This document shows positions 1-8,705 of a DNA stretch of 57,071 bases, one piece after another. The stretch's first letter is position 1; every line of letters begins with the position of its first letter. The stretch is from positions 1-57,071 of the forward strand of contig JAIVFJ010000362.1 in assembly GCA_025765615.1 (NCBI GenBank), given 5' to 3'. This DNA is from Zopfochytrium polystomum (Eukaryota > Chytridiomycota > Chytridiomycetes > Chytridiales > Chytridiaceae). The notes below the pieces were generated by a model. It had not been told where the DNA came from and made no database searches. It saw nothing but the letters and a program-made list of their open reading frames with translations. The position numbers and the translations under genes were made by a program.

Positions 1-436
1 GCGATCTTAGAGATCCATCTTTTGACGTCTCCCTGTACGGTAGTTTCATTCTCGAGGCCCAAATTCTTGGTATGAATATCTCCTGTGGGTTTCCTTCCCA
101 AGTCAGAGTAGCAATTCCTCTGGCTGCTGTCATTGGTTTCAGTTCAAATATACCACCTCTGAACATACCGCTATTCGATAGCAATAGTGACGACATTTGT
201 TTGGCAAAATCGAAACTTGGAAGTTCCCGATCGAAAAGGTCATCGTTCATTCATTGTTTCACATCGGTGAAGGTGTCATCTTCGACTGTCATGAAATGTG
301 GAAATCCAAGCCTCATATTCTCAGTTGACGATTCTAACCCTCTTAAGTGGCCAGAACAATTCTCATGTTCGGTCATCATACACCTCGTCCTCCATCTAAT
401 GTGCCTTGTTTGGTGAGGTACAAACTTGAGATTCAT
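1..436 (-). CDS. Unrecognised ORF, cut by window edge, with an in-frame TGA
   Basis: The minus-strand frame opens at an ATG at 436-434, reads 61 codons to a TGA at 253-251, and is followed immediately, in the same frame, by an ATG at 250-248. From there it stays open for 83 codons to the window edge. It could be two abutting genes or one gene with a nonsense codon. The downstream part contains NDDLFDRELPSFDFAKQ and is rich in aliphatic and aromatic residues, like a folded beta-rich protein. I recognise no family. It lies 50 bases downstream of the 489-1169 gene on the same strand, so the two may be co-transcribed or parts of one broken gene. Confidence 0.4.
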
Positions 437-488
437 AACGTTCAGTTGCTTTCTGAGTAATACATCGACCCTGGGTGCCGAGTCTATC

Positions 489-1169
489 CTACTTTCCGGT
501 GAAATCAGCAATCTCCCCACTGACGATAAATTCCACGTTATAATCGAAATTGTCGTCCAGAGTCCTAACCGTATTCGCACCTGAGTGCAGAAGCTCAAAT
601 GATACCTCCATGTCTTTTATTCTGAGGTACTGCAACCTATGGAAATTCAAATAAGCCGATCTGCATACCGAAGGTAGGTCGCTAATTGATATGTCAGCGT
701 ATATTTCAATTGAAATTACCCATGACGAGATGGGATCCAATCCTGCCTTGAGCTCGTCTATTAGGGAATGCGAGATTCTATGCCTAGTGGATCCTACCAT
801 ATTGAAACTGGCTATGTGAACTGAGATCTCCTTTGCGGGTTTGCTACTGTCTTCGAGTGAATTATATAAGCTCATACTAGCGTGCGAAATGTCTATTGTA
901 GCCTCCCTTACGACTTCAACCTGGAAATTGTTTGTTCCGATTAAGAGTGGTAATGCTGAGCCTATCCTTGACATTGCTCTTGTCCTTAAGCACGCTGCAT
1001 AAGAATCACGATAATTGTCAGCGCAGAGTATTTCGCAATCTATAACTATATTGACAGGTAGAGCATTGGGATTGACTGTTGACAATGAGCTTATATCGTC
1101 ACTGGACATTGTTGAGATTGAACTGTAGCTGTGATTGTGAAACTCCAATGGAGAATTGGGTGAAGACAT
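489..1169 (-). CDS. Unrecognised 226-aa protein
   Basis: An intact minus-strand ORF starts at ATG 1169-1167 and ends at 489. The first ~35 residues are Ser/Asn/His-rich and probably disordered. The rest alternates hydrophobic and polar residues (for example VNIVIDCEILCADN and SWVISIEIYADISI), suggesting a beta-rich fold. There is no signal peptide, membrane segment or catalytic motif that I recognise. A divergently transcribed small membrane protein starts about 170 bases upstream, so 1170-1339 is a probable bidirectional promoter. A viral structural or matrix-like protein would be compatible with its look, but nothing here proves that. Confidence 0.55.
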   Translation of the reverse strand: MSSPNSPLEFHNHSYSSISTMSSDDISSLSTVNPNALPVNIVIDCEILCADNYRDSYAACLRTRAMSRIGSALPLLIGTNNFQVEVVREATIDISHASMSLYNSLEDSSKPAKEISVHIASFNMVGSTRHRISHSLIDELKAGLDPISSWVISIEIYADISISDLPSVCRSAYLNFHRLQYLRIKDMEVSFELLHSGANTVRTLDDNFDYNVEFIVSGEIADFTGK

Positions 1170-1339
1170 CTTGTTGCCCTGGACACTATCAAACGAGTCT
1201 CGCTGCTAAAACTTTAGCCTTGAAATTGTGACTAACAATGAACAGAGTATTCGCTTTGGAGAACTAGGAAATTGAAACTGGCAATTTGCCACCTAGTACA
1301 CCTGGCACCAAAATTCAACTTGTGGCTCCAAGAAAAGGC

Positions 1340-1549
1340 ATGGGAGACAGAATTATAAAGGCATGGACACTAATGCAAATGGCAATCCAATTGTTCGTTG
1401 TTATAATGCTGTTGTTCGCATGCGTTACGGTTTATACTCTGTACTGTAAGGTGAGAGACGAAGTTACGGGGGTCATTTACGGAATTGACGACGATGTGAA
1501 AACTGTGATATCAGTTATAAGGAGCATTGCATCAATACGCCTTCCTTGA
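1340..1549 (+). CDS. Small single-pass membrane protein, 69 aa
   Basis: The first true ATG of this open frame is at 1340. The frame extends upstream to about 1286 without an ATG. The protein has a basic N-terminus (MGDRIIKAW), one strong hydrophobic segment at about residues 12-33 (IQLFVVIMLLFACVTVYTLY), and then a mixed-charge tail. By the positive-inside pattern the N-terminus should face the cytosol. Its end is 160 bases from the start of the next plus-strand gene. No family is recognised. It is too short to exclude being an exon of something larger. Confidence 0.45.
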   Translation: MGDRIIKAWTLMQMAIQLFVVIMLLFACVTVYTLYCKVRDEVTGVIYGIDDDVKTVISVIRSIASIRLP

Positions 1550-1709
1550 GCTTGATAGCCTTCAAAATAGCGTTGGCAAATTCTGGAGCCCAGTGCGTGC
1601 TAGTGCGAACATCACAATAACGACCACAGAAATTTTTCATCCGTCAAAGTTGAAGTCAACTGTTTCGGCGCTGAAATTGCTAACTGAAGCATTTCTTCCG
1701 TGCTGCAAA

Positions 1710-3470
1710 ATGGTGATTTCACCTGCAGCATTGGCTTTGATTGTTTCCTTGATTGCACGGTATGCAACCGCTACTTGCACTGTCGATACTTCTGTCGATT
1801 CCAGTGGAAGAATAAACCCTTCTTATACTATAGCTGCTAGTTTGGAGAAATATTGCAAGAATGGATTACAGCAGTCAGATATGATTGATATTGCATCAGC
1901 TTGCTCCTCCGCTGGTGGTTACAATTATGATCTTACTGTAAGCAAAAACGCCAATTTCAATAGCATTTGCTCCATAGGCGGTGCAGTATCTTCTTCTGGT
2001 GGTACCATCGACCAGATATCAATGGCGATCGTAAATGTATGCGGAGTTGTAAGCAGCCAGGCTTTCACTTGTCCCTATCTGACTTCAATCGCGTCCGGAA
2101 TTACCAACTATGTAACTTGCGATTCTACTGACAATAGAAGTATTCAGCAGAGTGGGTGCGATGGAAATGATCCGATCATTACAACTTACACAGCAAAGGT
2201 TAGAAGTACAGCAAGCACTCAAGCTACGACTTCCGCTCAAAGAACTAACTCTCTTCCCGCAGTTACGGTCGATACTGCACAAACTTCACAGGAATTTACG
2301 ACTAGCATCCAGTCTGGTACTTCCTCTGTAACGGTGATTATGCCGGCCAGTGGAAACACAGCTGTACAAACCACCTCAGGATCGAATTCTCCTTTTCCAC
2401 AGCTGGTGCTACAGGAATGACTTCCTCAGGGAGTAGCACTAGCGCATTGATCCCTGGTTCCAATTCGAATTCTGACTCATCATTATCTTCTTATCAGTTT
2501 CCTTTTCTTGCAGTTATTCTTCCTATCGGTTTAGTCTTTCTCCTTTCTATCGTAGTATTCATTATCTTTTTCTGTCGTCGTAAAACGCTCGTCTATAACG
2601 ACACTCCCTATGTACAAAAAGAATTATCAATCCGCAGCTCCAAGTTCAGCGTTCCCTCCTTTCTGGCGAGCTAGAACCAGGAGACCGAAGCCTGAAGTGG
2701 CAACTTGGTCTGAGAACGCTAGGCCTAATGTTGAGACTGGAACTGCAGCTTTCAGCGTCAGACAGCACTATTCTCCTGGCCCAGATCCCACTGATGTGTC
2801 ATATCAGCAGACAATTGACAATTCAAATGCGCCGTATGTGTCCAGTAATGTATTTCCATTGACCCACAACACCGTTAGCGCAGAAACTCCTGCTCGTATT
2901 CCGACGGAAATTCTCGACATCCGTAGAAACATAGAAACCCAGGGCACTGCTGTGTTTCCAGCTCAATTTGCAGCAAGGCTTCCAGGTGAGGCTGATGTTA
3001 AGGATAATGCGCCAGGGCCTCCTGGCAGACAGACAATGGAAAACCAGCTTGTAGGTGTAGCGGTTCCAATTTCCATGCAGTTTCCTGGGGACAATGGTGG
3101 GGCTCTATTTGGATTTTTAACTGGTAACAACGAGGTTATTGTCACAATTGGTTCTCAGAGAAACCAGTCTAAATCTCTGGGTTCACGTTCAACTACCGTA
3201 CTCCCAACATATAGCCAGAGTGTATCTACTCCCGACGGTCAACCTGTAGATGGCTCTCAAGCCGTGGGTCGAGCCTATAATTATGGAGAGCAAACTGACA
3301 ATCGTTCGTTTCCAATGGAGAATTTAGGCCTTAGACGTCTCAATGAAAAGTTACATGATCAAGTGATCACAGAGGAATTAGTGGATAGTACGACTCAGAG
3401 ACTTAGGACTGAAATTGGACCACAGGAATCTACTAGCAAGGTTGGACCTACAACTCCTGCTGTGAATTGA
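1710..3470 (+). CDS. Type I membrane protein with Ser/Thr-rich stalk, split over three frames
   Basis: From ATG 1710 the protein begins with a signal peptide (MVISPAALALIVSLIARYAT). A cysteine-containing ectodomain and a Ser/Thr-rich stalk follow, to about 2400. The reading then moves to a second frame (2417-2610) holding a stalk remnant and a transmembrane segment (FPFLAVILPIGLVFLLSIVV) followed by basic residues. It moves again to a third frame (about 2620-3470) that encodes a ~280-aa Pro/Ser/Asn-rich cytoplasmic tail. Signal, stalk, membrane segment and tail in this order fit one ~580-aa surface protein, like fungal sensor-type cell-wall proteins, interrupted by two single-base shifts. Whether these are real mutations or sequence errors is unknown. 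The stop overlaps an AATTGA motif, and the helicase gene converges only 37 bases away. Confidence 0.6.
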
Positions 3471-3490
3471 ATTTTAAAACTAGCAATTGA
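3465..3490. promoter_or_regulatory. AATTGA doublet between convergent genes
   Basis: AATTGA occurs at 3465-3470, where its last three bases are the stop codon of the membrane-protein gene, and again at 3485-3490, just before the end of the convergent helicase gene. Similar doublets lie at other gene boundaries in 1-10,004. A transcription-end or start signal is an inference only. Confidence 0.25.
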
Positions 3491-3507
3491 TAGACACCAG
3501 GGGGTCG

Positions 3508-5502
3508 TTAACCAATCACATATTTCCATGGCAGATCTGCGCCTCTAGCAGTTTTCTCTGCCTTAATGAAAGTGCGTACTCTCTTGTTGGCAGATTTCAG
3601 ACAGTCGTCATAACTGTCAGTTGCGTTTCTACCTACCAGGAGCTGACTTATGACTCTGATCTGTTCTCCAGTGGGTATCAAGCCCCTCTTCAGACAAAAG
3701 TAAAATGCCCTTGTGATTGGAGCTGAGAATATCATTGCCCTATCGTAATTGGAGAATCTAATCCCCTCTATAGTACTGCACCTTGAGATTGCAACGTAAG
3801 CCTGATTGCTGGCAAATATATCTTTAAAATCCACCACCAGATTGTCGATTGTCTGACCCTGGCTCTTATGGATGGTTATTGCCCAGCCAAGTATCAACGG
3901 TACTTGCGTAAAGGTGTAGCCCGACCACCTCTCGCTAGTTCTTTCGAAAATGTACAGCCTAACTGGAATTTCAATGGGAACCACAACCCTGTCGACACCC
4001 TCTATGCTGATCGACATGAATCTCACAATGGGAAATTGCGCAAATTCCTCGTCTCCTTCAGTAAAACTGATGACAGTACCAATACATCCATTGTACAATT
4101 GGTAGCTCAGATTTCTAGTCAACATAACTTGACAGCCAACCTTGAGGTGATATTCTTCGGGTACCAGTATAGAGGACATGATGTTACGTTTTGCATCAGG
4201 ATCATCAGTTGAGAAGATACCCTTGAATCCTACAGCCTTACCCTTAAGTGATTGCATCTTTCCATTGTTATAAGAAGTCACTGCCTCATTCTTAGCGTAT
4301 AACCTCACCGGAACAACGCCACCCTCAAACTTATTGACATTTCTCTTGGCAAGTATTTTCATGAGTCTATCAGTATCATCCGACATGTAGCCTTCTCTGA
4401 TCTCATTCAGGATTTCACTGAGAGTATTTGACTTGTGTCTGAAGCTGCTCTTGAGAAGAACAACAGTATCAATAATGTCCCTGAGCTGTCCAGTGGAAGA
4501 TATCATGTAATCCGTGGAGCTGTCATTGAAGTCTTTGGTTACGGGTGGTAATTGCATGAATTCACCGCAAAGTATAAGCTGGATTGGCTCACTGATACGC
4601 TGGACTCTCTTTCGGTAGTTAATAACAGCACCGAGTATCTCCTTGATAAGTTCGAAGAGATTGCAGTGCAACATCGAAACTTCATCGATAATTATGACTC
4701 TGAGTGTTCTGCAACGATCCATCATATAAGGTTTATCCAACCGGGCCCTAACAGAATCCCATTGTTCCTCTACGAATGGTAGTTGAAAAAATGAATGAAG
4801 AGTTCTGCCTCCAATTAGAGAAGCTGCAATTCCAGTGGGGGCTTGGACAGCAACTGCGCTTTCGGAATGGCTGTATTTCCACTTGAGAGATGCGATTATC
4901 CTCAGGAGAGTATGACTCGTGCCAACACCGGCGCCGCCAGTTATCAAAATGCTCTTGCCGTCTTCAGCACATTTTATTGCCTTTCTCTGTGCTCTGGTCA
5001 AATTAGCGAGGCAACCGTCAACGCCAACCTCAGGAGCGTCGATGACCATGGTCGTTTCAGGAAGCCTGTCGTTCTGCAAGAAGTATCTAACTTCTTCCAG
5101 TAATTTTCCAAGAAAATTGTGTCCATATCCCTTCTGAATTCCCCAGAACACGTCACCGTCAGAGTTGATATGGGAAATGGGGCCTTCCCCTAGATCTTTC
5201 AATTGTTCTTGAATCTCTGGATTGTCATTTCCAAATTTAGAACGAAGAATGACCCTCATAACTTCAATAAGAGATTCGAGGTACTCCGCAGTGCCATGCT
5301 CAGGAGCAAGGTTTGATCTCACTACTTCCTGAACAGGCTTAGTATTGTACGTACCATCGGGAGACTTAACTGATGATTTCACCTCCGCGTCTATGAAAGC
5401 ATCTTGAGCTGAAGTGTATTCCGTAAGATTATACTTTACTTTGCAGTCATAATCGAGCTTCAGGAAGGGAAACTCACTAACACGGATAACCTTGGAATTC
5501 AT
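3508..5502 (-). CDS. NADAR-like domain fused to PIF1-family DNA helicase
   Basis: An intact 664-aa ORF begins at ATG 5502-5500; an earlier TTG is unlikely to be used. Residues ~11-142 resemble the NADAR/YbiA family, which acts on N-linked ADP-ribose. They show a YTSAQDAF element, helices, then FWGIQKGYGHNFLGKLLEEV, matching the family's WG-G-N-LGKLLM-VR signature. The usual Glu-His of the first element is Gln-Asp here. Residues ~168-600 are a PIF1-type superfamily 1B helicase: APTGIAA (221-227), Walker B IIIDEVS (270-276), GEFMQLPPV (313-321), TIHKSQGQ and YVAISR near the C-terminus. Walker A reads GGAGVGTS (189-196), with Thr195 where Lys is expected; ATP hydrolysis is therefore doubtful. 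PIF1 enzymes unwind DNA forks and G-quadruplexes. The helicase assignment is firm and the NADAR assignment is by eye. Confidence 0.88.
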   Translation of the reverse strand: MNSKVIRVSEFPFLKLDYDCKVKYNLTEYTSAQDAFIDAEVKSSVKSPDGTYNTKPVQEVVRSNLAPEHGTAEYLESLIEVMRVILRSKFGNDNPEIQEQLKDLGEGPISHINSDGDVFWGIQKGYGHNFLGKLLEEVRYFLQNDRLPETTMVIDAPEVGVDGCLANLTRAQRKAIKCAEDGKSILITGGAGVGTSHTLLRIIASLKWKYSHSESAVAVQAPTGIAASLIGGRTLHSFFQLPFVEEQWDSVRARLDKPYMMDRCRTLRVIIIDEVSMLHCNLFELIKEILGAVINYRKRVQRISEPIQLILCGEFMQLPPVTKDFNDSSTDYMISSTGQLRDIIDTVVLLKSSFRHKSNTLSEILNEIREGYMSDDTDRLMKILAKRNVNKFEGGVVPVRLYAKNEAVTSYNNGKMQSLKGKAVGFKGIFSTDDPDAKRNIMSSILVPEEYHLKVGCQVMLTRNLSYQLYNGCIGTVISFTEGDEEFAQFPIVRFMSISIEGVDRVVVPIEIPVRLYIFERTSERWSGYTFTQVPLILGWAITIHKSQGQTIDNLVVDFKDIFASNQAYVAISRCSTIEGIRFSNYDRAMIFSAPITRAFYFCLKRGLIPTGEQIRVISQLLVGRNATDSYDDCLKSANKRVRTFIKAEKTARGADLPWKYVIG

Positions 5503-6164
5503 AATTGACAAGGCTCAATTGACGTTTGGCAGATTAAATCTTTACGTAGGCATTTGCATTATGCGTAACGCCAGGTCTTTCGTGCATTAACTTCTTGACG
5601 CCTAAAGAACGATCCTTTTGATTCATGAATTATCTGAATGCCTCAACCACAGTACGGTAGTCGGCGTGAAACATCAAATGCCCAGTAGAATTAAACCCTC
5701 CATCTGGTTACTCTTGAAGTGATCCGCTTGGGTGTAATGCGACGGCATTATGACAATACCGGTGATCAGGAGCCTGGCCGAGGGTGTTACGACTATTCAG
5801 TTGCTGATGTGTATAACAGATGAGATACTCTCTGGTTGAACAGGAGGAAACTCAAGTAAACCATTCATCCGCTGTGGACATGGCCTCTGGCAATTTTATG
5901 TTATGCTCACCACATGACGAATATGAACTTGAGTCACAAATTCTAGTCTCTGAGCCCCTTCTTTTCCCGTTGCTGTTTCCTTCCTGCCTCCTGGCATACC
6001 ACTGCAAATGGTAGTCTACTGTGTCTTGGGCATGTTAGTTGAGGGTGCGCGGAGATTTATTTTAACGATTGTGACAAGAGAACATACATTTTTATTTCAG
6101 CCCCAAATGACCCAACAACTTAAAACTCAAAGTCGAAATTCAATAGTCAGCAAGCGTTAGTACG
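5503..6164. promoter_or_regulatory. Divergent intergenic region with AATTGA doublet
   Basis: This 660-base gap separates the helicase (minus) from the next plus-strand gene and must hold both promoters. AATTGA occurs at 5503-5508 and 5517-5522, within 20 bases of the helicase ATG. A 64-codon open frame at 5820-6014 has no recognisable features. No repeat or other gene is visible. Confidence 0.35.
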
Positions 6165-6936
6165 ATGTCGATTGAACGGGCACCCTTTTTTTAACCTTGC
6201 CGATTCTATTGTGGAGCTTGAGCCTTTGTCCATACGAAAGGAAACTTTCTCCATGATTGAGATAAACGCTGGATCCTGCAACTTGTATGCGATCCCTAGC
6301 AATTGCTTTGCTGCGTTCTCTCTACAATGTATGATTCAGGCACCGAAATTATTGATTACACCTGTTCCTGCACAGTGTGGTTATAATGGAGGGCGGTATT
6401 ATGTGTTGACACCATTACAGCATCTGTTCTATGCCTATGTGCTTATAAAGGATTCCTTATACATTTCAGCTTCAGTAGAAACAGTTCCAGGGCCCATACC
6501 AGGTAGCAACTACAATGTGACGAGAGATTTGACTAGTCAAGCATCATGCGTAAGACTATTAACAATTGAAAGGGGCGCTCAAAGGCCCTCCAAAGACGAA
6601 GTTGCAAGGGAAATTGAGTCCTTAACATTTGAGCGCATGTTCGCGCGTGGTTTCTTCCCATTGAGAGACCTGATTCATGATAGCAATGTCATTCCGTCGC
6701 AATGCTTAGAATTAAGACAGATGCAAATATGGATGATACACAAAGGCTACTTTCTGCAGATGGACACCTCGCCAGTCAAATTGGAATTGCGGGTAGAATA
6801 TTCAGCGCAAGCGGAAAAATTCGAGAAGATATCGACAATATATGCGAACATGCAACTGGTCTTCTTACCACATTCTCAAATGACGATCACAAATCAGAAT
6901 TGTAATTATACTGTTTCAGTTCGAATTCCTCCCTAG
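6165..6936 (+). CDS. Unrecognised ~256-aa protein with one frameshift in T7
   Basis: ATG 6165 opens a frame that stops after eight codons, at a run of seven T (6186-6192). Reading from that run in the next frame is open to 6936. One extra T explains this, so the intended protein probably starts at 6165 and is about 256 residues long. It is beta-rich and Cys-containing (for example FAAFSLQCMIQAPKLLITPV), has no membrane segment, and carries an acidic/basic helical stretch around SKDEVAREIESLTFERMF. No family is recognised. It is transcribed away from the helicase and lies upstream of the helical-hairpin and GTPase genes on the same strand. Structural-protein-like, but this is only an impression. 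Confidence 0.5.
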
Positions 6937-7114
6937 TCAATAAAAGTCTCAGCAGTAACTACAGACTTCAACTTGGAGCTCTAAGATCAAGGTTTTTAAA
7001 ACAGATGTGGAACTATACATCGCTAATAGAAAATGTCAACGTGAAATTGAATCCCAAATTAAAGGCCGCAGAAAACAAACGACTTAAGACGAATGAGAAA
7101 CCGGTATCGCAAAT

Positions 7115-7459
7115 ATGGATTCCTTGGGTAACGAACCAGGGAAATACACAGGTCACAAGAGAATAGGCATAAAGTTACCGCTCGCGGAAATGAAGGAAGA
7201 AGATACAGATCTAAGGTCTGTCAAAATGCAAGTTCAGATTGTAACCCGAAGACTGAAGAGGATAGCTAACACCCTAGAAACTATGCATTCCATGAGTAAA
7301 TCAAACAGTGCAAATTCAAAGCAGCAATTCGCGAACGACAGCATGGTCGGACTACTAATCGCGGGTTTAACATTTATCACAAAGTCCGTTCGTGAGATCA
7401 ACTCACTCACTTCGTTACTCACAACTCTGCTTGGAAACGTCGAGAAATGCAAACGATAG
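7115..7459 (+). CDS. Unrecognised helical 114-aa ORF, first of an overlapping series
   Basis: ATG 7115 opens 114 codons. The N-terminus is basic. The rest is predicted helical with heptad-like spacing (VKMQVQIVTRRLKRIANTLE) and ends in a hydrophobic amphipathic segment (MVGLLIAGLTFITKSVREI). The stop overlaps the next ORF by 13 bases in the -1 frame. The overlap could be natural, or it could be one gene (7115-8437) broken by shifts. AATTGA occurs at 7045-7050 upstream. Confidence 0.4.
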   Translation: MDSLGNEPGKYTGHKRIGIKLPLAEMKEEDTDLRSVKMQVQIVTRRLKRIANTLETMHSMSKSNSANSKQQFANDSMVGLLIAGLTFITKSVREINSLTSLLTTLLGNVEKCKR

Positions 7460-8076
7460 AAGAAAAAATTAAAGTCTTCTTCCAACAGCACGAAATTTAC
7501 AATCAAGCGTACAAAAACATGACTCTCCCTTCGAAATACGCAGGCGAAATGATTGGAAAATGTGCTTCAGTTTTACCTAAAGAGGGGATGGAAGACTTCA
7601 AGGGAGTGCTCAAGCAACTAGAAAATGTATTTACCAGTATGCACACCGTGATTTCAGAGACGCCTGACAAAGTCGAGGAGATAGCCTCAGATTTAGCTCA
7701 GGCAAAGGAACAGCTTCTGAAGGACCTTGGGCATAGCGTAGAAGCTGCAGAACGAACTAAGGAGTTTTTCAATAATGTCCAGGCTTACTACACTTTGGTA
7801 TGTGCCATAGTTCTCTTACATCAATTTCACAAGTCGTGGTCTGACTACGCTAAAGCTGTATCCGATTACGCTGGCGACAATGACGAGGGAAAATCTTACA
7901 AGCAAAGACTTTCCGAGAATATACAGAAATGGAATAAGGAGATACCGGATCTAAGCCGTGAAGTCAGCGATGAATTGAAGAATATAAGCAGAAGTAACAA
8001 CCCAGCGGACTATATGTTATTCATGCGAGTTATGACCAGAATCGCATACTACGTAGATGAGATTTGTACTGAATAA
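7447..8076 (+). CDS. Helical-bundle protein, 209 aa, second of the series
   Basis: ATG 7447 opens 209 codons of almost wholly helical, charged sequence: VLKQLENVFTSMHTV, then VEEIASDLAQAKEQLLKDL, then a moderately hydrophobic helix around YYTLVCAIVLLHQFHKSW. It overlaps the next ORF (8057-8437) by 20 bases. The pattern of long amphipathic helices preceding a hydrophobic Gly/Ala hairpin in the next ORF recalls alpha-helical membrane-inserting proteins. No homologue is recognised and any pore-forming role is speculation. Confidence 0.45.
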   Translation: MQTIEEKIKVFFQQHEIYNQAYKNMTLPSKYAGEMIGKCASVLPKEGMEDFKGVLKQLENVFTSMHTVISETPDKVEEIASDLAQAKEQLLKDLGHSVEAAERTKEFFNNVQAYYTLVCAIVLLHQFHKSWSDYAKAVSDYAGDNDEGKSYKQRLSENIQKWNKEIPDLSREVSDELKNISRSNNPADYMLFMRVMTRIAYYVDEICTE

Positions 8077-8437
8077 TATAGAAACGCTGAAAGGCCACTT
8101 CGAAAGTAGCGTCAGGGCTGCATCTGCCTCCACCTCAAGTAAGGTTTCTGGCACTGCATTTGGCCTCGCATCCGCATTCGCAGCGACAGCTGCGACTGGG
8201 CCCTTCGCAATTGGCGCTGCAGTAGTCGGAGCTCACGTAGGATTTGGTGTTGCCGGCGGCAGTATGTATTCCGGAAACCAGTTGAATGATCAAGTGAATA
8301 ACATACGGGAATTTGCGTCAAAGCTGAAAGAACTAACCGTGGAACTAGGAGTAACTGTCCAGAGTATAGCCGGAAGAATTGAGCAGAGATTTCCAGTAGC
8401 AGAATTCAAGGAAGTGTGTAAAATCACAGAAGAGTGA
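8057..8437 (+). CDS. Gly/Ala-rich membrane-hairpin ORF, 126 aa
   Basis: The central ~45 residues form a Gly/Ala-rich hydrophobic stretch (FGLASAFAATAATGPFAIGA followed by AVVGAHVGFGVAGG) typical of a glycine-zipper hairpin able to enter membranes. It is flanked by amphipathic helices (NNIREFASKLKELTVELGV). It overlaps the preceding helical ORF and is in the same frame as 7115-7459, so the three may be parts of a ~440-aa protein. The AIG1-type GTPase begins 270 bases downstream on the same strand. The stop is at 8435-8437, directly followed by two AATTGA copies. Confidence 0.45.
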   Translation: MRFVLNNIETLKGHFESSVRAASASTSSKVSGTAFGLASAFAATAATGPFAIGAAVVGAHVGFGVAGGSMYSGNQLNDQVNNIREFASKLKELTVELGVTVQSIAGRIEQRFPVAEFKEVCKITEE

Positions 8438-8449
8438 ATTGACAATTGA
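8437..8449. promoter_or_regulatory. AATTGA doublet after membrane-hairpin ORF
   Basis: AATTGA lies at 8437-8442 and 8444-8449, right after the stop codon. The following ~255 bases up to the GTPase ATG contain no other feature that I can name. A boundary signal is inferred from recurrence at other junctions. Confidence 0.25.
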
Positions 8450-8705
8450 CTTGTGATTTCGAATATACAATTATCACTTGTAGATCGGAAATTACACCGT
8501 TTGCCATATCTTTTCGCTTTCTATATTTCTCTACCGCAATTGCTCCTTGAACTTTCATTCCATGCTTAAAATTGCTGCATAGATTTGCCAGCGGAGGACC
8601 AGGACTGTCTACGTTATTAAACTCACAATCAGATTGTGTCCTTCTACTTCAAGTATTAAATACGCAAAAGGACTTAACAAGCAGATTGGCACTCATATAC
8701 CTATA

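Noticed and set aside
3868..5137. Plus-strand open frames of 76-114 codons across the helicase gene
   Set aside because: They are antisense to conserved helicase motifs and have no independent features.
7115..8437. Firm assignment as a pore-forming toxin
   Set aside because: Only helix content and one hydrophobic hairpin support it, with no family signature; kept as a structural remark.
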